Of a stretch of 64,000 nt of DNA, positions 25,912-33,397 are shown piece after piece. A model generated the notes under the pieces. It ran no database searches, was not told the DNA's origin, and saw nothing but the letters and a program-made list of their open reading frames with translations. Source of the DNA: an uncultured Oscillospiraceae bacterium (GTDB lineage Bacteria; Bacillota; Clostridia; Oscillospirales; Oscillospiraceae); the NCBI GenBank assembly GCA_910578735.1, contig CAJTSQ010000010.1:1-64000 (forward strand). Reading direction: 5' to 3'. A program made the translations under genes and the position numbers. Position 1 is the stretch's first letter, and each line of letters opens with the position of its first letter.

Positions 25912-27060
25912 ATGAAATTCAAGTATTACAACGACGGCGACCTGCGCCGCCAGTTGACCGGAGACGGCTTTACCGTCATCTACCGCGTCCGGGGCACGGA
26001 AAAGGAGGCCCTGGAGGTCGCCAAAAACATGTGTGTAGAGCAGACAGTGGAGTTTCCCGCCGCCCATATTGAGTGCCCCGCTATCCAGGACGGCATTCTG
26101 GGGGATATCGACTACACCGAGGACCTGGGAGACGGCTGGCAGCGGGTGGACATCGTCTATGCCGCCCAGACGGCGGGGGAGGACTTTCCTCAGCTGCTCA
26201 ACGTAATCTTCGGCAACAGCAGCATCCTTCCCGATATCACGGTGGAGCGGGTGTGCCTGTCCGAGTCCATGAAGAAGACCTTCCCCGGGCCCAAATTCGG
26301 GGTCCAGGGGCTGCGGGAGCGGCTGGGCGTCTATGGACGGCCCTTTACCTTCACTGCGCTGAAACCGATGGGCCTGCCCCCGGAGGCCCTGGCGGAGGAG
26401 GCCTACCGGTGCGCGCTGGGGGGGATTGACCTTATTAAGGACGACCACGGCCTGATGGACCAGCCCTTTGCCCCCTTCCGGGAGCGGGTGGAGCAGGCTG
26501 CCGCCGCCGTCCGCCGGGCCAATGAGGAGACAGGCGGGCATACCGCCTACATCCCCAATGTATCCGGCTCCTTCCGCCACATGGACGAGCGTCTGCAGCT
26601 GGCTGCCGACTGCGGCTGCGGTGGAGTGATGGTAGCCCCGGGACTGGTGGGATTCGACCTGATCGGCTACGCGGCGGAGAAGACCGGCCTGCCGGTGGTG
26701 TGCCACCCGGCCTTTCTGGGCGGAAACCTGGACCGGGGCCAGGGGGGCATCGCCTGCCCCTGCCTCTTCGGCCAGCTGCCCCGGCTGGCGGGGGCGGATA
26801 TCACCGTCTTCCCCAACTTCGGGGGCCGCTTCTCCCTCAGCGAGGCGCAGTGCGCCGGTATCCGGAATATGGCCTCGGAGGACCAGGGGGCCATCCGCGC
26901 CATTCTGCCCTCCCCCGCCGGAGGGATGACCTTTGAGAAGGTTGGGCCTATGCGGGAGTTTTACGGAAACGACACCGCCCTGCTCATGGGCGGCGGGCTG
27001 TTCACCGCCCCCGGTACCCTGACAGAGAACTGCCAGCGATTTTTACACGAATTACAATAA
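25912..27060 (+). CDS. RuBisCO-like protein (form IV)
   Basis: The 382-residue protein has the RuBisCO large-subunit fold without a full carboxylase active site. Lys151 in FTALKPMG matches the catalytic Lys175 of RuBisCO, but the second lysine (177) is Met153. The carbamylated lysine is kept as Lys176 in GIDLIKDDHG, with Asp178 as a metal ligand, but the third ligand (Glu204) is His179. The loop-6 lysine seems replaced by Arg306 in FGGRFSLS. RuBisCO-like proteins are enolases, isomerases or decarboxylases of sugar phosphates. Next to mtnK/mtnA, a proton-shifting isomerase of methylthioribulose-1-phosphate is attractive. A decarboxylase of the apionate-pathway type is an alternative. It has no targeting peptide. 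Confidence 0.88.
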   Translation: MKFKYYNDGDLRRQLTGDGFTVIYRVRGTEKEALEVAKNMCVEQTVEFPAAHIECPAIQDGILGDIDYTEDLGDGWQRVDIVYAAQTAGEDFPQLLNVIFGNSSILPDITVERVCLSESMKKTFPGPKFGVQGLRERLGVYGRPFTFTALKPMGLPPEALAEEAYRCALGGIDLIKDDHGLMDQPFAPFRERVEQAAAAVRRANEETGGHTAYIPNVSGSFRHMDERLQLAADCGCGGVMVAPGLVGFDLIGYAAEKTGLPVVCHPAFLGGNLDRGQGGIACPCLFGQLPRLAGADITVFPNFGGRFSLSEAQCAGIRNMASEDQGAIRAILPSPAGGMTFEKVGPMREFYGNDTALLMGGGLFTAPGTLTENCQRFLHELQ

Positions 27061-27078
27061 GAAAGGAGGAGACCAGCC

Positions 27079-27897
27079 ATGTACGGTGAAGAGCGAGACC
27101 GCTACCTCTCCGACCGGGACGCGAAAGCGGAAATCCTGGAGGTGGGGCGGCGGATGTACGCCAAAAACTATGTGGTGTCCAACGATGGGAACATCACCTG
27201 CAAGGTCTCTCCCACCACCCTCTGGACCACCCCGACCGGGGTGAGCAAGGGGTATATGACCGACGAGATGCTGATTAAGGTGGACTTGGAGGGACATGTG
27301 CTCCAGGGGACCCGAAAGCCCTCCAGCGAGCTGAAGATGCACCTGCGGGTGTATCAGGAGAACCCGGACCTCATCGCCTGCGTCCACGCCCACCCCCCGG
27401 TGGCCACATCCTTCGCCATCGCGGGCATCGCCCTGGACCGGCCCATCCTGCCCGAGGGAGTGGTGCAGCTGGGGGTGGTGCCGGTGGCCCCCTACGCCAC
27501 CCCCGGCACCCAGGAGGTCCCCGATTCCATCGCCCCCTACTGCCGCACCCACAACGGGGTCCTGCTGGCCAACCACGGGGCCCTCACCTGGGGTATGAGC
27601 CCCATGCAGGCCTACATGCGCATGGAGTCGCTGGAGTACTACGCCCTGGTTACCATGTATACCGGCAACATCATCGGCCGGGCCAACGAGCTGTCCTGCG
27701 AGCAGGTGGACCGGCTGGTGGAGACCAGGACCAAGCTGGGCATCACCACCGGCGGACGGCCGGTGTGCCGCTACGCCCCCTCCGGACAACCCTCCCCCTG
27801 CTCACAGGGGCAGAGCTGCCCCGGCGGTTCCCCCTGTGAAAACGGCGAGGTGGCCAGCGTAGTGCGCAACGTCATGGCCAGGATGCAGGGGCGGTAG
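27079..27897 (+). CDS. Class II aldolase with a C-terminal targeting-type tail
   Basis: The 272-residue protein is a zinc class II aldolase/epimerase of the FucA/RhaD/AraD family. Ligands are His103, His105 and His166 (CVHAHPP, LLANHGALT), with Glu84 as the likely catalytic acid. It would split a ketose-1-phosphate into dihydroxyacetone phosphate and an aldehyde. After the core, residues 227-255 form a Cys-rich flexible linker (Cys230, 241, 247, 253). Residues 256-270 (GEVASVVRNVMARMQ) form an amphipathic helix like encapsulation peptides of microcompartment cargo. This marks it as the signature enzyme likely to be inside the shell. AAAGGAGGAG supports the start. The substrate is inferred to be methylthioribulose- or 5-deoxyribulose-1-phosphate. 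Confidence 0.88.
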   Translation: MYGEERDRYLSDRDAKAEILEVGRRMYAKNYVVSNDGNITCKVSPTTLWTTPTGVSKGYMTDEMLIKVDLEGHVLQGTRKPSSELKMHLRVYQENPDLIACVHAHPPVATSFAIAGIALDRPILPEGVVQLGVVPVAPYATPGTQEVPDSIAPYCRTHNGVLLANHGALTWGMSPMQAYMRMESLEYYALVTMYTGNIIGRANELSCEQVDRLVETRTKLGITTGGRPVCRYAPSGQPSPCSQGQSCPGGSPCENGEVASVVRNVMARMQGR

Positions 27898-27900
27898 CCT

Positions 27901-28782
27901 ATGGAGAAGAAGGATATTCGCAACGCGGTACTCTCTCATCTGGCGGTTATGGGGACAAAGTATGTTCCCGCCGGAGTGAGCGCCCGGCACGTCCACCTGA
28001 GCCGGGAGGACCTGGACCGGCTCTTCGGGCCGGGCTGTGCCCTCCACCCCTGTAAGGCCCTGTCCCAGCCAGGACAGTTTGCCGCCCAAGAACGGGTGAC
28101 TGTATCCGGTCCCAGGGGGGAGCTTGCCAACGTCCGGGTGCTGGGCCCCGTCCGAGGCCAAACCCAGGTGGAGCTGACCTTCTCCGAGGCAAAAAAGCTG
28201 GGCATTCCCGGCCAGATACGGATGTCCGGCGATGTGGACGGCACCCCGGGCTGCACCCTGAAGGGTCCGGCGGGTCAGCTGGTCATCCCGCAAGGGGTGA
28301 TTGTCCCGGCCCGGCACCTGCATCTGTCCCCCCAGCAGGCGGCCTGCTTCGGCCTGAAGGACGGCCAGGCGGTGTCCCTGCGCATGGGTGGGCAGCGTGG
28401 CGGCGTGCTGGACCAGGTAATCTGCCGGGTGGGGGAGGGCCACGACCTGGAAGTCCACCTGGACACCGACGAGGCCAACGCCCTGTACGTCACTGACGGA
28501 GACCTGCTGGAGCTGGTCATGCCCGGCGGTGAAAAGAAGGGGGGCTGTTCCTGCGGCGGAGACTGTCACGGCTCCTGTCAGGGCGGCTGCCACTCTCATG
28601 CTGCTCCGGAGGCGCCCCCGGAAAAGCCCAGGGAAACCGAGCCCATGGACCTGGTCACCGAGCGGGACGTGGAGGAGGCCTGGAAACAGGGGATCCCCGT
28701 GATCCGCTGCCTGCCCCGGTGCATCGTCACCGACGCCGCCCGGGAGCGGGCCATGAGTCTGGAAATTGAGATCAAGCGTTAA
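27901..28782 (+). CDS. pduL: PduL-type phosphate acyltransferase with Cys/His-rich extension
   Basis: PduL converts acyl-CoA to acyl phosphate in microcompartments and recycles CoA inside the shell. The first 17 residues (EKKDIRNAVLSHLAVM) look like an N-terminal encapsulation peptide. The two PduL zinc-site repeats are SARHVHLS (His30, His32) and PARHLHLS (His139, His141), followed by EGHDLEVHLDTDEANA. At 293 residues it is longer than usual PduL (about 210-230). The extra part has a Cys/His-rich linker (residues 216-233, six metal-type Cys/His in a Gly-rich run) and a C-terminal module of about 45 residues (VTERDVEEAWKQGIPVIRC onward) that I cannot assign. The start follows the aldolase gene by 3 bases. 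Confidence 0.92.
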   Translation: MEKKDIRNAVLSHLAVMGTKYVPAGVSARHVHLSREDLDRLFGPGCALHPCKALSQPGQFAAQERVTVSGPRGELANVRVLGPVRGQTQVELTFSEAKKLGIPGQIRMSGDVDGTPGCTLKGPAGQLVIPQGVIVPARHLHLSPQQAACFGLKDGQAVSLRMGGQRGGVLDQVICRVGEGHDLEVHLDTDEANALYVTDGDLLELVMPGGEKKGGCSCGGDCHGSCQGGCHSHAAPEAPPEKPRETEPMDLVTERDVEEAWKQGIPVIRCLPRCIVTDAARERAMSLEIEIKR

Positions 28783-28800
28783 AATAAAGTAGGTGAAGCT

Positions 28801-29112
28801 ATGCAAATTGCCAGAGTGATCGGCTCTGTGGTGAGCACCTCCAAGTCCGACCGGCTGACCGGCCTGAAGCTCCTGGTGGTCCGGAACATCGACCTGGACA
28901 CCATGGAGGAGAAGGGCTCCCCCATCATCGCCATTGACGCGGTGGGGGCGGGGGAGGGCGAGGTGGTCATGCTGTGCGCCGGGTCTTCCTCCCGGATGAC
29001 CGAAACCACCAAGGACAAGCCGGCGGACTGCACCATCACGGCCATCATCGACTACATCGACATTGACCACAAGCGGGTCTTTGACAAGCACCAAGAAGGA
29101 GGTGAGCGGTAA
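28801..29112 (+). CDS. Microcompartment vertex protein, BMC-P (EutN/CcmL), copy 1
   Basis: The 103-residue protein has the pentameric EutN/CcmL fold: MQIARVIGSVVSTSKSDRL at the N-terminus, LVVRNID, then IAIDAVGAGEGEVVMLCAGSSSR. BMC-P pentamers close the corners of the icosahedral shell. It is the first of three such genes and lies between pduL and the aldehyde dehydrogenase gene, apart from the other shell genes. Its stop codon overlaps the next start by one base (TAATG). Confidence 0.93.
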   Translation: MQIARVIGSVVSTSKSDRLTGLKLLVVRNIDLDTMEEKGSPIIAIDAVGAGEGEVVMLCAGSSSRMTETTKDKPADCTITAIIDYIDIDHKRVFDKHQEGGER

Positions 29113-30578
29113 TGCTCTCCAAAGAACAGGTGGAGGAGATTGTACGCCTGACCATCGCCCAGATGGGAGGAGGAACCTCCCCCGCCCCGGTCCAGAGCGT
29201 CCCGGCGGCGCCCCAGGCGGTGCTGCGTCCGGCGGCGTCTGCCCAGGCCCCGGTTAACGTGGGAGGCTGGATGTATCAGGATGCCGACGCGGCGGTGGAG
29301 GCCGCCTGGAACGCCTTTCAGCAGTTTGGCGAGCTGTCGCTGGAAAAACGGCGGGAGCTGGTGGAGGCCATGCGCCAGGCCGCCCGGGACAACGCCCGGC
29401 ATCTGGCGGAGATGGCCCATGAGGAGACGGGCTACGGCCATGTGGAGGACAAGGTGGTCAAGAACCTGCTGGCCGCCGACAAAACCCCCGGGCCGGAGGA
29501 CATCCCCACCGAGGCCTATACCGGCGACGGCGGCTTTACCCTGGTGGAACACGCCCCCTTCGGGGTGATCGCCTCGGTGATTCCCTCCACCAACCCCACA
29601 GCCACCGTCATCAACAACGCCATCAGCATGATTTCCGCCGGAAATACGGTGGTGTTCAGCCCCCACCCGGCGGCCAAGCGGTCCTCTCAGGAGGCCATCC
29701 GGGTTCTCCATGAGGCTCTGGTGGCCCACGGAGCGCCCCCGGGAATCATCACCACCCCGGCGGAGCCCAGCCTAGAGAACTCCCAGGCGGTGATGAAGCA
29801 CCCCAAGGTGCGGCTGCTGTCCGTCACCGGGGGCGAGGCCATTGTAAAGGTGGCCATGAACAGCGGCAAGAAGGCGGTCTGCGCCGGGCCGGGCAACCCC
29901 CCGGTGATTGTGGATGAGACCGCCGAGCTGGACAAGGCGGGCAAGCGCACGGTGGATGGGGCGTCCTATGAGAACAACATCCTGTGCGTGGCGGAAAAGG
30001 AAGTGTTCTGCGTCAGCACCGTCTTTGACCGCTTTCTGTCTGAGCTGGAGCGCAACGGGGCGTTCCAGATTCGCGGGGGGGACATCGACAAGGTCCTGCG
30101 CACCGTCCTGGTGGAGAATAACGGCAGGTACACCCCCAGCCGGAAGTTTGTGGGCCGGGACGCCGCCTATATTCTGGACCAGTGCGGTATCTCCTACACC
30201 GGCAGGCCCCGGCTGATTATCTGCGAGGTGGACCGCAATCACCCCTTTGTCGTGACGGAAATGCTCATGCCGGTGCTGGCCTGCGTCCGGGTGTCCGATG
30301 TGGACGAGGCCATCCGGGAGGCGGTGCGGGCGGAGAACGGCTGCTGGCACTCCGCCATCATGCACTCCACCAACGTGCGGAACATGAGCCGGGCGGCCAA
30401 GGCCCTGAACACTACTATCTTCGTGAAGAACGCCCCCTCCTACTCCGGCCTGGGGATGAACGCCGAGGGCCACGCCACCCTCACCATCGCCACCCCCACC
30501 GGCGAGGGGCTGACCTCCGCCCGGACCTTCACCCGGGCCCGGCGGTGCGTCCTCCACGACGACTTCCGGATTCTGTAA
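29112..30578 (+). CDS. CoA-acylating aldehyde dehydrogenase (PduP/EutE-like)
   Basis: The 488-residue enzyme oxidises an aldehyde to acyl-CoA with NAD. Residues 1-17 (LSKEQVEEIVRLTIAQM) form an amphipathic encapsulation-type helix, followed by a Pro/Ala-rich linker to about residue 48, as in PduP. The catalytic cysteine is Cys292 in YENNILCVAEKE; GVIASVIPSTNPTATVINN is the cofactor region typical of the CoA-acylating group. In this operon it would act on the aldehyde released by the aldolase, handing acyl-CoA to PduL. It is the core enzyme that defines the compartment as an aldehyde-oxidising metabolosome. Aldehyde chain length cannot be judged from sequence by eye. Confidence 0.93.
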   Translation: MLSKEQVEEIVRLTIAQMGGGTSPAPVQSVPAAPQAVLRPAASAQAPVNVGGWMYQDADAAVEAAWNAFQQFGELSLEKRRELVEAMRQAARDNARHLAEMAHEETGYGHVEDKVVKNLLAADKTPGPEDIPTEAYTGDGGFTLVEHAPFGVIASVIPSTNPTATVINNAISMISAGNTVVFSPHPAAKRSSQEAIRVLHEALVAHGAPPGIITTPAEPSLENSQAVMKHPKVRLLSVTGGEAIVKVAMNSGKKAVCAGPGNPPVIVDETAELDKAGKRTVDGASYENNILCVAEKEVFCVSTVFDRFLSELERNGAFQIRGGDIDKVLRTVLVENNGRYTPSRKFVGRDAAYILDQCGISYTGRPRLIICEVDRNHPFVVTEMLMPVLACVRVSDVDEAIREAVRAENGCWHSAIMHSTNVRNMSRAAKALNTTIFVKNAPSYSGLGMNAEGHATLTIATPTGEGLTSARTFTRARRCVLHDDFRIL

Positions 30579-30584
30579 GCGCCT

Positions 30585-31883
30585 ATGCTGGATAAGATAT
30601 TTGAGGCCGGCGTGGTGGGGGCCGGCGGCGCAGGATTTCCCACCCATGTGAAGTATAAGGCCAAGGCTGAGGTGTTCATCGTCAACGCCATTGAGTGCGA
30701 GCCCCTGCTGCGCACCGACCGGTATATTGTGGAGACCTTCGCCCCGGAGATCGCGGCGGCTACCTTGCGTGTCAAGGCCCACCTGGGGGCGGAGCGGGCG
30801 GTAATCGCCGTGAAGGAGCACAACGCCGGTATGGTGGATGCACTCAAGCGGGCGGTGGAGGGCAAGGCTATTGAGCTGTACCTCTCCCCCTCGGTCTACC
30901 CGGCGGGGGACGAGCAGAACCTGATCCACTGCATCACCGGGCGGGTGGTGCCCACCGGGGGCCTGCCCCTGGACGTGGGGTGCGTGGTGTCCAACGCCGC
31001 CACCGTATATCAGGTGTATGAGGCACTCCAGGGCCGGCCGGTTACCCACAAGGTACTTACCATCGGCGGCGCGGTGGCTGACCCAATTACCGTATCCGCT
31101 CCCATTGGAACCCCTCTTGAGGCTCTGCCCGCCCTGGCGGGGGGCCCAATCGGAGACTGTGTCTACATCATCGGCGGGCCCCTCATGGGCCGGGTGGTGG
31201 AGTCCCTGGAGGGGGAGGCCGTCACCAAGACCACCGGCGGGCTGCTGGCCATTCCCCGGGACGCGGTGCTGCTGGAGCGGAAGGACGGGAACCTCCAACG
31301 GGAGGCTCGCATGGCCCGGGCGGTGTGCTGCCAGTGTTCCATGTGTACCCAGATGTGCCCCCGGAACGCTATGGGCCTGAATGTACAGCCCCACAAGATC
31401 ATGCGGGCCCTGGCCGCGGGGAACTGCGGCCTCATCGGCGGGGAGACCAACGGGGTCTGGTCCTGCTGCGACTGCGGTATCTGCACCTATTACGCCTGTA
31501 ACTTCGGCCTCCACCCCTCCAAGATGATGCAGGCCTACAAGGACCGCATGCGGCAGGAGGGAATTAAGCCTGTGAAGGAGGCCAAGTATCAGCCCCAGGG
31601 CTTCGACACCAAACGCCTGCCCACAGCCCGCCTGCTGGGCCGGCTGGACCTGGAGAAGTACGACGCCGACGCCCCCTTTGCCGGGACGGTGGAGGTTCAA
31701 AGGGTGCGTATCCCCCTGAAGATGCACGCCGGCGGGCCTTGCAAGCCGGTGGTGACGGCGGGGACAGCGGTCCAAAAGGGCCAGCTCATCGCCGAGCCGG
31801 CGGGCCTGGGGGCCAGGATTCACGCCTCTGTCGCGGGGACAGTTACCCAGGTGACAGAAACGTATATCGAAATAAGGATGTGA
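30585..31883 (+). CDS. PduS/RnfC-like Fe-S flavoprotein
   Basis: The 432-residue protein resembles PduS, an NADH-binding Fe-S flavoprotein related to RnfC that moves electrons across the shell. The NADH/FMN motif GAGGAGFPTHVKYK is at residues 12-25 and CEPLLRTDRY at 38-47. Two ferredoxin clusters are visible: Cys249, 251, 254 and 258 (CQCSMCTQMCP) and Cys295, 297, 300 and 305 (CDCGICTYYAC). A C-terminal barrel-like domain completes it. It could reoxidise NADH made by the aldehyde dehydrogenase, since no alcohol dehydrogenase is encoded in this operon. It sits 6 bases after that gene. Confidence 0.9.
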   Translation: MLDKIFEAGVVGAGGAGFPTHVKYKAKAEVFIVNAIECEPLLRTDRYIVETFAPEIAAATLRVKAHLGAERAVIAVKEHNAGMVDALKRAVEGKAIELYLSPSVYPAGDEQNLIHCITGRVVPTGGLPLDVGCVVSNAATVYQVYEALQGRPVTHKVLTIGGAVADPITVSAPIGTPLEALPALAGGPIGDCVYIIGGPLMGRVVESLEGEAVTKTTGGLLAIPRDAVLLERKDGNLQREARMARAVCCQCSMCTQMCPRNAMGLNVQPHKIMRALAAGNCGLIGGETNGVWSCCDCGICTYYACNFGLHPSKMMQAYKDRMRQEGIKPVKEAKYQPQGFDTKRLPTARLLGRLDLEKYDADAPFAGTVEVQRVRIPLKMHAGGPCKPVVTAGTAVQKGQLIAEPAGLGARIHASVAGTVTQVTETYIEIRM

Positions 31884-31887
31884 TGGT

Positions 31888-32433
31888 ATGGACGCGCTGG
31901 GTATGAATGAGGTGATGAGCATCCCCACCGGTTTTCTGGTGTGTGACACGATGCTCAAGGCGGCGGAAGTGACGCTGGTCTCCTCCGGCTGTGTCTGTGC
32001 CGGAAAGCATTACACTGTGGTCTCCGGCGAGGTGGCCGCGGTCCGGGCCGCCGTGGAAGCGGGCCGGGAGGTGGCCTCCGGAGTACTGGTGGACTCGCTG
32101 GTCATTGCCAACGTGGACAGGAGTGTGGCCCCGGCTATTATGGCCTGTACGGATACCGAACACCTGAAGTCGGTGGGCGTAATGGAGACCTATTCCCTGT
32201 GTGCCGCCATACACGCCGCCGACGCCGCCGCCAAGGCGGCGGATATCCGCCTGCTGGAGGTGCGGCTGGGCCGGGGATTGGGCGGAAAGTCCTTTGTCCT
32301 GCTCACCGGTGAGGTGGCGGCGGTCACCGCCGCCGTGGAAGCGGCGGAGGCCCTGGAGGAGACTCAGGGCCTGATGGGGAAGAGCGTGGTCATTCCCGCG
32401 CCCCACCCCGATTTGTTGCGGAGTATGCAGTAA
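31888..32433 (+). CDS. Microcompartment shell protein, tandem-domain BMC-T
   Basis: The 181-residue protein has two BMC domains in tandem and would form pseudohexameric trimers. The first begins SIPTGFLVCDTMLKAAEVTLVSSG and the second VGVMETYSLCAAIHAADAAAKAADI. It is close to the PduT/EutL-size class of single-stacking trimers rather than the permuted EutM type. PduT trimers carry an Fe-S cluster at the pore; Cys residues are present here (SGCVCAGKHY, about residues 33-36) but the pore assignment was not modelled. It follows the PduS-like gene by 4 bases, as in pdu-type loci where the two products cooperate in electron transfer. Confidence 0.93.
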   Translation: MDALGMNEVMSIPTGFLVCDTMLKAAEVTLVSSGCVCAGKHYTVVSGEVAAVRAAVEAGREVASGVLVDSLVIANVDRSVAPAIMACTDTEHLKSVGVMETYSLCAAIHAADAAAKAADIRLLEVRLGRGLGGKSFVLLTGEVAAVTAAVEAAEALEETQGLMGKSVVIPAPHPDLLRSMQ

Positions 32434-32504
32434 TTTGTGAACCCTCCGCCACGGGCGGAAACAATAAGTAATCTTAATTCAAATTATAAACGGAGGTTAT
32501 CAAC

Positions 32505-32789
32505 ATGAAAGAAGCTCTTGGAATGATCGAAACCAGAGGCCTGATCGGCGCCATTGAGGCGGCGGACTCCATGGTCAAGGCGGCTAACGTATCCCTCATC
32601 GGCAAGGTCCAGATCGGCAGCGGCCTGGTCACCGTGATGGTGCGGGGCGACGTAGGCGCGGTCAAGGCCGCTGTGGACGCCGGCGCCGCCGCCGCCAAGC
32701 GGGTGGGCGAGCTGTTCGGAGCCCACGTGATTCCCCGGCCCCACTCCGACGTGGAGTACATCCTGCCCTCCCTGGATAAAGCGGAGTAA
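32505..32789 (+). CDS. Microcompartment shell hexamer protein, BMC-H
   Basis: The 94-residue single-domain protein is the main facet tile. It starts KEALGMIETRGLIGAIEAAD and has the pore loop KVQIGSGLVTVMVRGDVGAV with Gly-Ser-Gly at the hexamer centre. It is the only BMC-H gene in the window, whereas most metabolosome operons have two or more. A 71-base gap precedes it with AT-rich sequence and a CGGAGG ribosome binding site, which may allow stronger translation of this abundant protein. Confidence 0.95.
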   Translation: MKEALGMIETRGLIGAIEAADSMVKAANVSLIGKVQIGSGLVTVMVRGDVGAVKAAVDAGAAAAKRVGELFGAHVIPRPHSDVEYILPSLDKAE

Positions 32790-32792
32790 GCT

Positions 32793-33059
32793 GTGATTAC
32801 CGGCAGAATTACCGGCACGGTGGTGGCCACGGTGAAGGACCCCTCCATGGAGGGGGTCCCCCTGCTGACGGTGAAGCTCATTGTCAACGGGAAGGACACC
32901 GAGACCGTGGTCGCCGCCGACCACACCCGCCAGGCTGGGCCGGGGGACTTTGTGTTCCTCATTCCCAAGAAGGAGGCCTCCCGGATTTTCCGGGACAGCC
33001 AGGGCCCCTATGACATGGCGGTGGTGGGCTTTATCGACACGTACAACGAAGAACTGTAG
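32793..33059 (+). CDS. Microcompartment vertex protein, BMC-P, copy 2
   Basis: An 88-residue EutN/CcmL-family pentamer protein. ITGRITGTVVATVKDPSMEG at the N-terminus and GDFVFLIPKKEASRIF and DMAVVGFIDTYN later match the family. It starts with GTG only three bases after the BMC-H stop codon. It differs clearly from copies 1 and 3, so it is not a recent duplicate. Confidence 0.9.
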   Translation: MITGRITGTVVATVKDPSMEGVPLLTVKLIVNGKDTETVVAADHTRQAGPGDFVFLIPKKEASRIFRDSQGPYDMAVVGFIDTYNEEL

Positions 33060-33070
33060 GGGGTGGGGGA

Positions 33071-33379
33071 ATGCGAATTGGAAGAGTGGTGGGCAATCTG
33101 GTGTCCACGGTAAAGGACGATGCCCTTCCGCCCTACAAGCTGCTGCTGGTGGAGTATCTCAACCCCATGACTATGGAGCCGGAGGGGGAGCGGGAGATCG
33201 CCACCGACTGCGTGGACGCCGGCACGGGAGACATCGTGGTGGTGGACACCGACGGCGGGGCGGGCAACATGCTCCACGGGGACAACAACGTCATGACCGA
33301 CCGGATCTGCTGCGCCATCATCGACAGCTTTACCTGCCACGGACAAAAGACCGTCACCCGCCACGGCGAATACTACTAA
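33071..33379 (+). CDS. Microcompartment vertex protein, BMC-P, copy 3
   Basis: A 102-residue EutN/CcmL-family protein beginning MRIGRVVGNLVSTVKDDALP, with VDAGTGDIVVVDTDGGAGNML and CAIIDSF in the second half. It follows copy 2 by 11 bases with GGGGGTGGGGG upstream. Three distinct BMC-P genes in one operon could give mixed vertices or specialised capping. Confidence 0.92.
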   Translation: MRIGRVVGNLVSTVKDDALPPYKLLLVEYLNPMTMEPEGEREIATDCVDAGTGDIVVVDTDGGAGNMLHGDNNVMTDRICCAIIDSFTCHGQKTVTRHGEYY

Positions 33380-33397
33380 GGAAGAAGGGATCGGCTT

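Noticed and set aside
25912..27060. Calling the RuBisCO-like gene mtnW
   Set aside because: Proximity to mtnK/mtnA is suggestive, but mtnB and the later methionine-salvage genes are absent and the KDDH motif with Met153 differs from what I recall of MtnW. I left the symbol blank.
29772..31958. A 728-codon open frame on the minus strand across the BMC operon
   Set aside because: It is antisense to the aldehyde dehydrogenase and PduS-like genes and has the same His/Gly/Val-rich shadow composition, with no ribosome binding site.
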